Source: Candidatus Neomarinimicrobiota bacterium
GTDB lineage: Bacteria; Fidelibacterota; UBA2242; B5-G15
Direction: 5' to 3'
Assembly (NCBI GenBank): GCA_017656425.1
Contig: JACDNV010000001.1
Coordinates: 124,001 to 188,000, forward strand
Length of the DNA: 64,000 nt
In this document: in pieces, positions 19,396 to 29,027 of the stretch
Layout: each line of letters starts with the position of its first letter
How positions within the stretch are numbered: position 1 is the first letter of the stretch
Notes under the pieces: model-generated
Told to the model about the DNA's origin: nothing
Databases searched by the model: none
What the model saw: the letters and a program-made list of their open reading frames with translations, nothing else
Made by a program: the position numbers and the translations under genes

Positions 19396-19415
19396 ATATA
19401 ATCTCTACTTACCCC

Positions 19416-19775
19416 TTATTCAACAGGCTTATCTATGTCTTTAGTATTATCGTCTTCAATCTTTATTTTATTATATTCTACTTCCTTTTCCTCAAGTTTT
19501 CTACGAAGCTCATCGATTTCTTTCACTATTTTTTCAGTATTTTTATCAACCTTAATCGACTTTTTATTTTCACTTCCCTTTATACTATCATATACTATAT
19601 GTCCAAGCTCTGCCTCTTTTCTCTCAATATCTTTCTTAATTTGAAAAATTTCGAGCTTAACTTTTCCAAGCTTTGTCACCTCTTCAGCTTTATCGGCTGC
19701 TTCCTTCGTAATTTCGCCAGCTTTTTTTAGAACTTTATCCATTGTGCTTTTTAAACTTTTCCACATACTAGACAT
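19416..19775 (-). CDS. Hypothetical coiled-coil protein
   Basis: The start ATG 19773-19775 (MSSMWKSLKSTMDKVL) is chosen because AAGGAGGAAAGCT lies directly before it; an upstream in-frame ATG at 19802 has no such site. The 119-residue product is highly charged and helical: KAGEITKEAADKAEEVTKLG is followed by two heptad-rich stretches (IFQIKKDIERKEAELG and VKEIDELRRKLEEKEVEYNK). No signal peptide or membrane helix is present. I do not recognise a family. It lies between groEL and rpoD, downstream of the groEL terminator, and probably shares a transcript with rpoD. Confidence 0.75.
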   Translation of the reverse strand: MSSMWKSLKSTMDKVLKKAGEITKEAADKAEEVTKLGKVKLEIFQIKKDIERKEAELGHIVYDSIKGSENKKSIKVDKNTEKIVKEIDELRRKLEEKEVEYNKIKIEDDNTKDIDKPVE

Positions 19776-19842
19776 AGCTTTCCTCCTTATTTCCCACCGC
19801 AAATTATTTCATTAATAATTGATAAGCAAGTAATATTAAAAT

Positions 19843-19868
19843 AAAAAACCCCCCTTGATAGGGGGGCT
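19843..19868 (-). terminator. Rho-independent terminator of groESL
   Basis: On the minus strand six C, a six-base loop (TATCAA) and six G form a perfect stem (plus-strand 19849-19866), directly followed by TTTTTTATTTT. It begins 17 bases after the groEL stop codon. This is the clearest intrinsic terminator in the window. Confidence 0.93.
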
Positions 19869-19883
19869 TGATTTTAAGTAGTT

Positions 19884-21515
19884 TTAATACATATCGCCCA
19901 TACCACCACCAGGAGGCATATGTGATCCTTGTTTTTCCTCTTCTTGCTTTTCGTAAACCACACATTCAGTTGTAAGAAGTAATCCAGCGATGGAAGCGGC
20001 ATTTTCAATAGCTGTTCTTGTAACCTTAGTTGGATCAATTATACCAGCTTTATACATATTTGTGAATTCTTCTTTATAAGCATCAAATCCGAAATCATCA
20101 TTTCCTTCTTTTACCTTTTGCACGACTATTGAGGGCTCATGTCCTGCATTTGCTGCAATCTGTCTTAATGGTTCCTCTAGAGCTTTTCTAACGATACTTA
20201 CTCCAATGGCTTTATCACCATCTATCTTAAGATCATCCAATTTTTTCTGCGCTCTAATTAACGCTACTCCACCACCAGGAACTATACCTTCCTCAACAGC
20301 TGCTTTTGTAGCATGTAGTGCGTCCTCCACACGCGCCTTCTTCTCCTTCATTTCAACTTCAGTAGCAGCACCTACCTTAATAACGGCAACACCACCTGAC
20401 AGCTTGGCAAGCCTTTCCTGTAGTTTCTCTCTATCATAATCAGAAGTTGTGGTTTCAATTTGAGCTTTAATCTGTTTAATCCTAGCTTTTATATCCTCAG
20501 TTTTACCACCACCTTCCACGATAGTTGTATTATCTTTATCTATCGTTATTTTCTTAGCAGTACCAAGCATATTAATAGTTGCATTCTCAAGTTTGAAACC
20601 AGCTTCTTCTGAGATTACCCTACCACCTGTCAATATTGCTATATCTTCAAGCATTGCTTTCCTTCTATCTCCAAATCCTGGTGCCTTTACAGCAGCAACC
20701 TTTAATGTACCACGTAGTTTATTAACTATCAATGTAGCAAGAGCTTCACCTTCCACGTCTTCAGCAATAATCAGTAGGCTTTTACCTGATTGGGCAACTT
20801 TTTCAAGAATCGGAAGTAGATCTTTCATGGTACTGATCTTCTTGTCATGTATTAATATGTATGGATCTTCAAGAACGGCTTCCATAGTATCAGCATTTGT
20901 CACAAAATAAGGGGAAATATATCCACGATCAAACTGCATTCCCTCTACGACTTCAAGAGTAGTCTCTATAGATTTACCTTCCTCAACTGTTATCACACCA
21001 TCTTTTCCAACCTTTTCCATAGCGTCAGCAATAATATTACCAATAAACTGATCATTGTTAGCTGAAATAGCACCTACCTGTGCAATCTGCTCCCTATTAG
21101 TAACCTCCTTACTGATCTCCTTCAGACCTTCTACAACCTTCTCAACAGCGGCATCAATACCCCTTTTAATGTCCATTGGATCAGCACCAGCTGTGACATT
21201 TTTAATACCTTCAGATATTATAGCCTGTGCAAGAACGGTAGCTGTAGTTGTTCCGTCACCTGCTACATCAGAAGTCTTAGAGGCTACCTCTTTTACCATC
21301 TGAGTACCAATATTTTGACCCTTTTCTTCAAGTTCAATTTCCTTTGCAACAGTAACACCATCTTTTGTGATAGTTGGTGAACCAAACTTTTTCTCAATTA
21401 CTACATTACGTCCTCTCGGACCCAAGGTAACCTTTACAGCATCGGCTAATTTATCAACACCAGCCTTTAAAGCTGATCTTGCTTCTGCATCATATATTAA
21501 TAATTTCCCTGCCAT
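19884..21515 (-). CDS. groEL: Chaperonin GroEL (HSP60)
   Basis: The 543-residue chaperonin shows the ATP-binding segments [16 protein letters not shown] and [12 protein letters not shown] (catalytic Asp in VAGDGTTT), the signature [15 protein letters not shown], and the flexible C-terminal tail ending [24 protein letters not shown] precedes the ATG. It lies 19 bases behind groES and forms the usual bicistronic operon, ended by the hairpin at 19843-19868. Confidence 0.99.
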   Translation of the reverse strand: MAGKLLIYDAEARSALKAGVDKLADAVKVTLGPRGRNVVIEKKFGSPTITKDGVTVAKEIELEEKGQNIGTQMVKEVASKTSDVAGDGTTTATVLAQAIISEGIKNVTAGADPMDIKRGIDAAVEKVVEGLKEISKEVTNREQIAQVGAISANNDQFIGNIIADAMEKVGKDGVITVEEGKSIETTLEVVEGMQFDRGYISPYFVTNADTMEAVLEDPYILIHDKKISTMKDLLPILEKVAQSGKSLLIIAEDVEGEALATLIVNKLRGTLKVAAVKAPGFGDRRKAMLEDIAILTGGRVISEEAGFKLENATINMLGTAKKITIDKDNTTIVEGGGKTEDIKARIKQIKAQIETTTSDYDREKLQERLAKLSGGVAVIKVGAATEVEMKEKKARVEDALHATKAAVEEGIVPGGGVALIRAQKKLDDLKIDGDKAIGVSIVRKALEEPLRQIAANAGHEPSIVVQKVKEGNDDFGFDAYKEEFTNMYKAGIIDPTKVTRTAIENAASIAGLLLTTECVVYEKQEEEKQGSHMPPGGGMGDMY

Positions 21516-21534
21516 GGTTTCCTCCCTTTTCTTT

Positions 21535-21822
21535 TTAAGATATTATTGCCAGAATATCAGTTTCTCTCATTATAAGATGTTCTTCACCATCGATTAAAAT
21601 TTCCGTACCAGAATATTTACCATATAATACAGTATCACCAACCTTAATTTCCATCGGTATTTTAGTTCCGTTTTCTGTTATCTTACCAGGTCCTACTGCA
21701 ATAACTTTCCCCTCCTGGGGTCTTTCTTTTGCGGTGTCTGGTAGAATAATTCCACCCGAAGTCTTTTCCTCGGGCTCCGATGGTTTTATTACTACCCTGT
21801 CTGATAACGGTTTGATTTTCAT
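21535..21822 (-). CDS. groES: Co-chaperonin GroES (HSP10)
   Basis: A 95-residue co-chaperonin with [30 protein letters not shown] at the N terminus, a mobile loop (residues 17-32) and the C-terminal [26 protein letters not shown] strong GGAGGAGGT lies ahead of the ATG. It is first in the groESL operon, just after the CIRCE operator. Confidence 0.99.
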   Translation of the reverse strand: MKIKPLSDRVVIKPSEPEEKTSGGIILPDTAKERPQEGKVIAVGPGKITENGTKIPMEIKVGDTVLYGKYSGTEILIDGEEHLIMRETDILAIIS

Positions 21823-21849
21823 ATCTTACCTCCTCCTCTTTTATCAAAT

Positions 21850-21876
21850 TTAGCACTCCCACTGTCTAAGTGCTAA
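21850..21876 (-). promoter_or_regulatory. CIRCE operator (HrcA binding site) of groESL
   Basis: TTAGCACTC, a nine-base spacer and AAGTGCTAA form the CIRCE inverted repeat (consensus TTAGCACTC-N9-GAGTGCTAA) with a single mismatch in the second arm. It lies 27 bases ahead of the groES start and abuts the -10 element, so heat-shock repressor HrcA is predicted to control this operon. hrcA itself is not in the window. Confidence 0.95.
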
Positions 21877-21904
21877 ATTTATACTAAAGAGATATCTTTG
21901 TCAA
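21876..21904 (-). promoter_or_regulatory. groESL promoter
   Basis: On the minus strand TTGACA (21899-21904) is followed after 17 bases by TAAATT (21876-21881), or after 15 bases by TATAAA (21878-21883). The perfect -35 and the adjoining CIRCE element support a sigma-70-type promoter whose start is covered by the repressor site. Confidence 0.75.
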
Positions 21905-22142
21905 GTTTTTTATCAGAGTGATAATTAAATATTGTATAACGATTGCCAATTGATTATAGATTTGACATAATTCTCCTTTATATAATGAGTATAGCGATTA
22001 TTAAAAAGTTACAAATGTAAAACGATAAATAAAATATTAGAAAATTTTGGGAAAATCCAATTAGCTATAATAAAAAATGACTATGCGCATTATAACCTAA
22101 AATATTAAACCTACGATTTCCAATTTTAATAGCAGACTAACA
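21905..22142. other. Intergenic stretch between carB and the groESL promoter
   Basis: The space between carB and groES is 320 bases including the promoter and CIRCE. The remaining AT-rich part shows no open frame of note, no hairpin with a T run and no repeat that I could find. Confidence 0.6.
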
Positions 22143-25100
22143 TCAAAACTTATATTCATCCCAAGCTTTTATAAGTAAATTATCATCTCTCTTCCTACTA
22201 ATTGATTCTATAAATCTTGTAGCTATTTGCCTATTCGTTATTAACATAACATTATAATCTACAGCAGATCTTCTAATCAAGTAATCGTTGGTAAGCTCTT
22301 CCTTCTGATAATTCTTCGGTATATTTATTACAAGGTCTATTTTCCCATTTACTATATATTCTATTGCATTAGGTGACCTTTTCTCAAGTGGCCAAAACAG
22401 GACTTCAACAGGTATTCCATTCTGTTTCAAAAATCTAGCAGTCCCTTTCGTAGCATAAATCTTAACTCCCATATCAAGCAGCTTCCTTATAACCTCCAGC
22501 ATTTCAACTTTTGACTCTATAGGACCTGTTGATAGCAGCACACTCTTGATAGAATTTTTATACCCTACGGAATACATCGATTTCAATAACGCCTCTTCGA
22601 AATCCTCCCCGAGACATCCCACCTCTCCCGTTGATGACATTTCAACCCCCAATACAGGATCGGCACCGGTTAGCCTATTAAATGAAAACTGAGGAGCTTT
22701 TACACCAACATAGTTTATTTCTAATGGAGATTTATGGTAGCCCTCTACAGGCACATGCATTATCACCTTCGTTGCAACTTCAGCAAAATTTTTCTTGGTC
22801 ACTTTTGATACAAAGGGAAAACTTCTCGATGCCCTTAGATTACATTCTATCACCTTTACTTCATTGTTCTTGGCAATAAACTGTATGTTAAAAGGTCCAT
22901 TTATATTCAATGCTTCGGCAATCTTCTTAGAAATTAGCCTGACTCTTTTTATCGTCTCTAAATATATTCTTTGCGGAGGAAATACAAGGGTGGCATCCCC
23001 TGAATGAACTCCTGCATTCTCTACGTGCTCGGATATCGCATAAATTACAATCCTTCCATGTTGAGCAACGCCATCTATCTCAATCTCCTTTGCATTCTCG
23101 TAAAACTTACTTATTACAGTTGGATACTCGGGTGAGATTTTAACAGCCCTTGATAGGTAATGAACCATTTCATCATCATTAGAAGCAACCGCCATAGCTG
23201 AACCACTTAATACATATGAAGGTCTTATCAGTACAGGATACCCATACTCGTGTGCGAACTTTTTAGCTTCATCAATAGAGGTTAATTCCTTCCATATCGG
23301 TTGATCAACTCCAAGACTATCAAGAAGATCAGAAAATTTCTTCCTATTCTCAGCCTTATCAATATTTTCAGGAGCAGTCCCAAATACTCTAACTCCCATC
23401 TTATGTATTTTCATTGCAATATTGTTTGGTACCTGTCCACCAAATGATATAATTACACCCAGAGGATTCATTTTCTTGTAAACATCATACACGACTTCAT
23501 GGTTTATCTCGTCAAAAATCAGAAAATCAGACTCGTCATAATCGGTACTTACTGTCTCTGGATTATAGTTAAGCATAATTGTTCGATAACCAAGATTTCT
23601 TAATGTTCTCACTGCACTTACACAGCACCAATCAAATTCCACTGAACTCCCAATATGGTATGCTCCGGAACCTAGCACTATAACTGCATTATTAACGTGG
23701 CTCGAAATGTCATCACATATTGAATTATATGTTAGATATAAATAATTGGTTTTCGCAGGGAATTCACCAGCTAATGTATCAATTTGTCTTATTAACGGGA
23801 CTATCCCTGATTTATATCTTTTTTCCCTAATCTCTTCCTCAGATAGCCCGGTACAGTATGATATTTGCTTATCGGAAAATCCATGTTTCTTTGCCACTTT
23901 TATCTGCTGGTCAGTAACATTACTCCCCGCTTTTTTTAGATCCTGTTCAATATTCACAATATTTTTTATTTTTTCTATAAACCATTTATCAATCTTCGTG
24001 AGTCTGCTTATTTTTTCTGTTGAAAATCCTCTCTTTATCGCTTCTGCAACCGCAAAAATACGCTCTTCAGTTGGCTCAGCTAAAACTTTCTCAATATTAT
24101 CAAATTCCATGTTATCGTTGCATACCAAACCGTTAGCACCTGTCTGCAACATCCTTAAGCCCTTTTGAATAGCCTCCTCAAATTTTCTCCCAATTGCCAT
24201 TACCTCACCGACAGACTTCATCTGGCTACCTATTTTCCTGGACACCATTCTGAATTTTTTCAAATCCCATCTTGGAATCTTGACCACTATATAATCCAGC
24301 GATGGTTCAAAAAAGGCAGAAGTTACCTTTGTTATGTTGTTTGGAAGCTCTCTGAGCCTATATCCCAGCGCCAGCTTTGCGGCTATGAATGCGATTGGAT
24401 ACCCAGTGGCTTTTGATGCGAGTGCCGAGCTTCTGGAAAGCCTTGCATTAACCTCTATTACCCTGTAATCCTCAGAATCAGGACTGTAGGCAAACTGAAT
24501 GTTACATTCACCAATAATACCAAGATGTCTGATGACCTTTATACTTATTTCCCGCAATAGATGATAATCTCTATTAGTCAATGTCTGACTTGGAGCTACA
24601 ACTATACTCTCCCCTGTATGTATCCCCATTGGATCTACATTTTCCATATTACATATCGTGATACAATCTCCAGCATAATCACACATTACTTCATATTCGA
24701 CTTCTTTCCATCCTTCCAAATATTCCTCAATCAAAACCTGTGTGGTGTATTTTAGAGCTTTGGTTACCTGTTCTTGCAACTCCTCTACGCTTCTACAAAT
24801 ACCTGACCCCAGTCCACCGAGAGCATACGCCACTCTCATCATAACGGGAAAACCAATATCCTTTGCAACTCTGATTGAATCTTCAACAGTTTCAACAGCC
24901 ACACTCTTTGGAAATTTTACACCTATCTCTGAAAGTTTTCTTTTAAATCTATCTCTATCCTCCGTATCAATAATAGTCTCGATTGGAGACCCCAACACTT
25001 TTACATTATATTTTTCAAGGACACCACGTTTATAAAGTTCAACCCCTGTATTTAAAGCGGTCTGCCCTCCAAATGAAAGCAAAATTCCATCAGGTCTTGT

Positions 25101-25334
25101 CTCTTCAATAACTTTTTCAACAAAATCAGCATTAACAGGAAGAAAATAAATCTTATCCGCCAGTCCTTCTGATGTTTGAATAGTAGCTATATTAGGATTT
25201 ATTAGAATTGTGAAAATCCTCTCTTCTTTGAGTGCTTTAATCGCTTGACTACCACTGTAATCAAATTCTCCTGCTTCACCTATTTTTAATGCTGAGCTTC
25301 CTAAAACAATTACTCTTTTAATTTTTTCTTTCAT
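22143..25334 (-). CDS. carB: Carbamoyl-phosphate synthase large subunit
   Basis: The 1063-residue synthetase makes carbamoyl phosphate from glutamine-derived ammonia, bicarbonate and two ATP, for pyrimidines and arginine. It has two homologous ATP-grasp halves: residues 1-400 (GSSALKIGEAGEFDYSGSQA, ARLSRSSALASKATGYPIA) and 560-930 (GSGAYHIGSSVEFDWCCVSA, NLRASRSFPFVSKVTKKNFA), joined by an oligomerisation domain. The C terminus (about 940-1063; LLSTGPIESKVEMLEVIRKL, YATKGTARFL) is the MGS-like allosteric domain. It overlaps carA by 4 bases (ATGA), so translation is coupled. Confidence 0.97.
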   Translation of the reverse strand: MKEKIKRVIVLGSSALKIGEAGEFDYSGSQAIKALKEERIFTILINPNIATIQTSEGLADKIYFLPVNADFVEKVIEETRPDGILLSFGGQTALNTGVELYKRGVLEKYNVKVLGSPIETIIDTEDRDRFKRKLSEIGVKFPKSVAVETVEDSIRVAKDIGFPVMMRVAYALGGLGSGICRSVEELQEQVTKALKYTTQVLIEEYLEGWKEVEYEVMCDYAGDCITICNMENVDPMGIHTGESIVVAPSQTLTNRDYHLLREISIKVIRHLGIIGECNIQFAYSPDSEDYRVIEVNARLSRSSALASKATGYPIAFIAAKLALGYRLRELPNNITKVTSAFFEPSLDYIVVKIPRWDLKKFRMVSRKIGSQMKSVGEVMAIGRKFEEAIQKGLRMLQTGANGLVCNDNMEFDNIEKVLAEPTEERIFAVAEAIKRGFSTEKISRLTKIDKWFIEKIKNIVNIEQDLKKAGSNVTDQQIKVAKKHGFSDKQISYCTGLSEEEIREKRYKSGIVPLIRQIDTLAGEFPAKTNYLYLTYNSICDDISSHVNNAVIVLGSGAYHIGSSVEFDWCCVSAVRTLRNLGYRTIMLNYNPETVSTDYDESDFLIFDEINHEVVYDVYKKMNPLGVIISFGGQVPNNIAMKIHKMGVRVFGTAPENIDKAENRKKFSDLLDSLGVDQPIWKELTSIDEAKKFAHEYGYPVLIRPSYVLSGSAMAVASNDDEMVHYLSRAVKISPEYPTVISKFYENAKEIEIDGVAQHGRIVIYAISEHVENAGVHSGDATLVFPPQRIYLETIKRVRLISKKIAEALNINGPFNIQFIAKNNEVKVIECNLRASRSFPFVSKVTKKNFAEVATKVIMHVPVEGYHKSPLEINYVGVKAPQFSFNRLTGADPVLGVEMSSTGEVGCLGEDFEEALLKSMYSVGYKNSIKSVLLSTGPIESKVEMLEVIRKLLDMGVKIYATKGTARFLKQNGIPVEVLFWPLEKRSPNAIEYIVNGKIDLVINIPKNYQKEELTNDYLIRRSAVDYNVMLITNRQIATRFIESISRKRDDNLLIKAWDEYKF

Positions 25335-26431
25335 TGCAATACCGCTAAAAATTTATCAAACAAATATGATGTATCGATAGGTCCGGGAGAAGCTTCCGGG
25401 TGAAACTGCACACTAAAAAATTTACCTGACTCATGCATCATCCCCTCACTGGTCTTATCGTTTAAGTTACTGAACCATGGTATCCAATCGGAGGGTAATG
25501 TAGAATCCTTAACTGCAAAACCATGGTTTTGAGACGTTATATAGCATTTGTCCTCTTTTAAGTCTACAACTGGTTGGTTCTGTCCTCTATGACCATATTT
25601 CATTTTGTATGTATCTGCACCTACTGATAAAGCAAGTATCTGATGCCCTAAACAAATACCCATTATAGGTCTACTATCATTCAAAATTCCTTTGACATTT
25701 TCTATCACATCCCCACACATTTTCGGGTCTCCCGGTCCATTAGAAATAACTATACCGTCAAAATCGAAATTTTTAATATCCGCATTCCAGGGTAACCTTA
25801 AAACCTCAACCCCTCTTTTCAACAATTCCCTCAATATCCCATTCTTACATCCAAGGTCTAGTACAGCTATTCGTTTTTTACCCTTTCCCATTATCTTAAC
25901 TTCATTGCAGCTAACTTCTTTTACAAGATTGTATTTGTTGGGGTCAAAAAATTCCACATCCTCATCAATCAATAATCTACCAAGCATTGTGCCTCGTTCT
26001 CTCAAAATAGTAGTAAGGATTCTCGTATCTACATTGCATATTCCAGGTATTTTATGACTCTTTAACCAGTTACCAAGACTTTCTTTTGCAGTATAATGGG
26101 AATAATAATCCGAATAGTCATCAATCACAAGCGCTCTTACCTGAATATTTGAGGATTCAAAATATTTAAATTGAATATCCTGGTCAACAAAATCCGGTAC
26201 TCCATAATTTCCGATTATTGGATTGGTCAAGACCAGTATCTGTCCATAATAAGATGGATCAGTCAAAGATTCTGGATAACCAACCATACCGGTACAAAAA
26301 ACTACCTCTCCAGAAGTGGATTTTTCATAACCGAAGCTATTTCCCTCAAATACAGAACCGTCCTCTAAAACCAATTTTGCTTTTAGCCTATACTTATCCT
26401 CTCTATTTTTTTTGTGCTTATAGACCATCAT
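25331..26431 (-). CDS. carA: Carbamoyl-phosphate synthase small subunit (glutaminase)
   Basis: The 366-residue subunit has the CarA N-terminal domain (LVLEDGSVFEGNSFGYEKST, FCTGMVGYPESLTDPSYYGQ) and a class I glutamine amidotransferase domain with nucleophile Cys in MGICLGHQIL and the His-Glu dyad in QFHPEASPGP. It feeds ammonia to CarB. AGAAGGTTA precedes the ATG. The 77 bases between trxA and carA include a GC-richer block on the minus strand (TTGCCTGCCTTGAG and GATTGGGGCG) of unknown meaning. Confidence 0.97.
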   Translation of the reverse strand: MMVYKHKKNREDKYRLKAKLVLEDGSVFEGNSFGYEKSTSGEVVFCTGMVGYPESLTDPSYYGQILVLTNPIIGNYGVPDFVDQDIQFKYFESSNIQVRALVIDDYSDYYSHYTAKESLGNWLKSHKIPGICNVDTRILTTILRERGTMLGRLLIDEDVEFFDPNKYNLVKEVSCNEVKIMGKGKKRIAVLDLGCKNGILRELLKRGVEVLRLPWNADIKNFDFDGIVISNGPGDPKMCGDVIENVKGILNDSRPIMGICLGHQILALSVGADTYKMKYGHRGQNQPVVDLKEDKCYITSQNHGFAVKDSTLPSDWIPWFSNLNDKTSEGMMHESGKFFSVQFHPEASPGPIDTSYLFDKFLAVLQ

Positions 26432-26508
26432 TAACCTTCTTTAAAGTCGATATAATTTATTCTTTTAATCGCCCCAATCCAAACTCAAGGCAGGCAACTT
26501 AAATAAAT

Positions 26509-26835
26509 TTAAATTAATTGGTCAATAACTTTCGAAATTTCAGATTTCGGTTGAAGACCAATCAATTGATTGGCTGGTTTACCATCTTTAAAAATTATTA
26601 AAGTGGGAATACTTCTTATTCCAAATTGCTGAGCTAACTCCGACTCCTCTTCCACATTTACTTTACCCACCTTGATCTTCCCTGCATATTCATTCGCAAG
26701 CTCCTCAATTATAGGTGCTAATCTTCGACATGGTGCACACCATTCAGCCCAAAAATCAACAAGAACGGGAACTGCAGAATTCTCAACCTCAGTTTTAAAA
26801 TTATCCTTGTTAATAACCAACACATCACCAGCCAT
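26509..26835 (-). CDS. trxA: Thioredoxin
   Basis: A 108-residue cytoplasmic thioredoxin with the active site WCAPCRRLAP (WCAPC rather than WCGPC), preceded by VPVLVDFWAEW, and the cis-proline segment GIRSIPTLIIFKDGK. The fold is complete and no signal peptide is visible, so it is a general disulfide reductase. It lies upstream of carA and downstream of the ABC-2 exporter pair on the same strand. Confidence 0.95.
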   Translation of the reverse strand: MAGDVLVINKDNFKTEVENSAVPVLVDFWAEWCAPCRRLAPIIEELANEYAGKIKVGKVNVEEESELAQQFGIRSIPTLIIFKDGKPANQLIGLQPKSEISKVIDQLI

Positions 26836-26878
26836 TTTATACTACCCCGGTGTTTAATTTATTTCCTTTCATATTGAA

Positions 26879-28126
26879 TCACTCGAATAGCCATCTGATA
26901 ATTTCCGAGAGGGTTGGTCTCTTACCATACATTAAAATAGCAGTTCTAAAAATTTTACCTGCTATTTTAATGGAAATCAGAACAAATATCAATAAAATTA
27001 TTAAAGTTAGCCAGAATTCCCACCTTTCAAAAGTTCCCACGGAAATCTTTAACATCATAACATAAGGTGTAAAAAATGGAATAAACTGGAAAATCCTCGT
27101 TAGCAGAGAATAAGGATTTGTAATTACATAAAAATAAAACATAATAGGCAAAACCATTATAACATAAATTATAGAAATTGATTGTTGAGCTTCATACTCC
27201 GAAGTGAATAAAGAGCCGAGTGCGGCAAAAACCGATGAGTATAATAGGTATCCAAGCAAAAAATATACAATTATCGGTAATGCGACCTCACTTATATTCA
27301 GGTTAAATCCTTTTGAATAAGAAATATAAAAACCTACTGCAATATATATGAATGTTTGTGTTAATCCCAAGAGTCCAAGTCCAAATATTTTACCTGTCAT
27401 TAATTCTCCAGGAGAAACGATAGACAGTATAACTTCTATCAATCTACTTGACCTCTCAATTATCACACTCCTCATTAACATTTGAGATGAATTTAATACA
27501 ACGGAAAAAAATAAAAAGAGTACTATAACAGGAATAAGATAAAATTCCACCGATGACAATTTTTTCTCACCACCTTTACTGACTTTTATAACATCAAGAT
27601 ATATCTTTCTATCAATTCCATGAATATTTTCTATATCAACACCTGCTCTTTTTAATATATATTTTAATGCAATATAATTTAAAGAATTCTCGAGTATTGC
27701 TATATCATTAATGTTTGTCTCACCCGTATAATATTTAACCTTATCCATTTCGAAAATATTAGCAGGGATTAATAGATAACCGGAAATAACCATTGAATCC
27801 AGTAGCTTTTTACAGGTACTTATTAAATCTCTTCGTTCACCCTCATTAAATATCATCACCTGAAATTTTGGTCTACCATCGCTAAGTTTATACCTATCCA
27901 TCAAATAACATGATAGTTCCATACCAATACCGCTATCAGATTGATCCGCTATAGCAATAACCTTTGATTCATCAGACTCAACTCCCATTATCAATGAAGG
28001 TAAATACATACCAAGTATTATTAGAGCAGGTATGATAAAAGTCGATATAACGAAAAACTTTGTTCTAATCCTTAATAAATATTCCCAGGATGCTATATTA
28101 TAAATATTTTTAAGATTCACTCCCAC
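26879..28126 (-). CDS. ABC-2 exporter permease, NatB-like
   Basis: The 415-residue protein follows the NatB/ABC-2 plan: one N-terminal helix (FFVISTFIIPALIILGMYLPSL), a large extracytoplasmic domain (residues 45-190) and five further helices between about 195 and 395. SRLIEVILSIVSPGELMTGKI in the middle is the typical ABC-2 permease element at the cytoplasmic face. It overlaps the ATPase gene upstream by 17 bases. NatAB-type systems export sodium or small molecules; the substrate here is not known. Confidence 0.88.
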   Translation of the reverse strand: MGVNLKNIYNIASWEYLLRIRTKFFVISTFIIPALIILGMYLPSLIMGVESDESKVIAIADQSDSGIGMELSCYLMDRYKLSDGRPKFQVMIFNEGERRDLISTCKKLLDSMVISGYLLIPANIFEMDKVKYYTGETNINDIAILENSLNYIALKYILKRAGVDIENIHGIDRKIYLDVIKVSKGGEKKLSSVEFYLIPVIVLFLFFSVVLNSSQMLMRSVIIERSSRLIEVILSIVSPGELMTGKIFGLGLLGLTQTFIYIAVGFYISYSKGFNLNISEVALPIIVYFLLGYLLYSSVFAALGSLFTSEYEAQQSISIIYVIMVLPIMFYFYVITNPYSLLTRIFQFIPFFTPYVMMLKISVGTFERWEFWLTLIILLIFVLISIKIAGKIFRTAILMYGKRPTLSEIIRWLFE

Positions 28127-29009
28127 TCACAGCCTTTATAAATATATCCTCAAGAGATGGCTCAAGTACCTGAAAATGTACTAATTCTCCAAGAGTCGCC
28201 AAATTATAAATTATATCCTTTATATTCATGGACTCATCATAATTCCCAGTAAGCCTGTTACCCTCAAGTTTAACATTTTTAAGAATTTTCAATCCTTTTG
28301 CCTTAACTTCATCTATGTCACTTTCAAAATCCACGACTATTTTATTTATCCTGTATTTTTTCTTTATATCAACCAGCTTACCTGTCAGTATCACATTGCC
28401 TTTATCTATTAAGCATATTTCATCGCATAGTTTTTCAACTTGATCCATTTGATGAGTTGATAAAACAACTGTTTTGTCATCCCTCTTAAACTCCTGAATA
28501 ATTTCCTTTAATAAAATTTGATTTACAGGATCGAGACCCATAAAGGGCTCATCAAGAATTAATATTTCAGGCTTGTGCATAACTGCTATTATAAATTGTA
28601 CTTTTTGCTGATTACCTTTAGATAGCTCTTCCACCTTTTTCGCTGAATAATCAATCAATCCAAATCTATCAAGCCAGTAATTCGTCATCTCGCAAGCTTC
28701 ACTCGAAGATAAACCACGAAGCTTTCCAAAAAACACCAAAATATCCTTTAATCTAACCTTTTGATATAATCCCCTTTCCTCGGGTAAATAGCCCAGATGT
28801 CTGTATATATTCTTATTTTTAGATATACCCAGTCGAATCTCACCAGTATCGGGTTTTATTATTCCAAGCATTATTCTGATTGTTGTAGTTTTTCCTGCAC
28901 CGTTAGGACCCAGCAGTCCAAAAATCCGACCACTATCTATATTTAGATTTATTCCATCTACCGCCCTGATTCTCCCAAAACACTTAGTAACATTCTTTAA
29001 TCTAATCAT
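28110..29009 (-). CDS. ABC transporter ATP-binding protein, NatA-like
   Basis: The 299-residue ATPase has Walker A (GPNGAGKTTTI), Q-loop (GYLPEERGLY), signature (LSKGNQQKVQ), Walker B with D-loop (ILILDEPFMGLDP) and the switch His (LSTHQMDQVE), all intact. The EERGLY after the Q-loop and the C-terminal 80-residue extension are typical of NatA-like exporters. It forms a transporter with the overlapping permease gene. Confidence 0.92.
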   Translation of the reverse strand: MIRLKNVTKCFGRIRAVDGINLNIDSGRIFGLLGPNGAGKTTTIRIMLGIIKPDTGEIRLGISKNKNIYRHLGYLPEERGLYQKVRLKDILVFFGKLRGLSSSEACEMTNYWLDRFGLIDYSAKKVEELSKGNQQKVQFIIAVMHKPEILILDEPFMGLDPVNQILLKEIIQEFKRDDKTVVLSTHQMDQVEKLCDEICLIDKGNVILTGKLVDIKKKYRINKIVVDFESDIDEVKAKGLKILKNVKLEGNRLTGNYDESMNIKDIIYNLATLGELVHFQVLEPSLEDIFIKAVSGSES

Positions 29010-29027
29010 CTAAACTCTAACGGAAAT

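Noticed and set aside
20206-21303. Several plus-strand ORFs of 77-105 codons
   Set aside because: All are antisense to groEL and low in complexity (Ser/Ala/Pro-rich), as expected from the opposite strand of a conserved gene.
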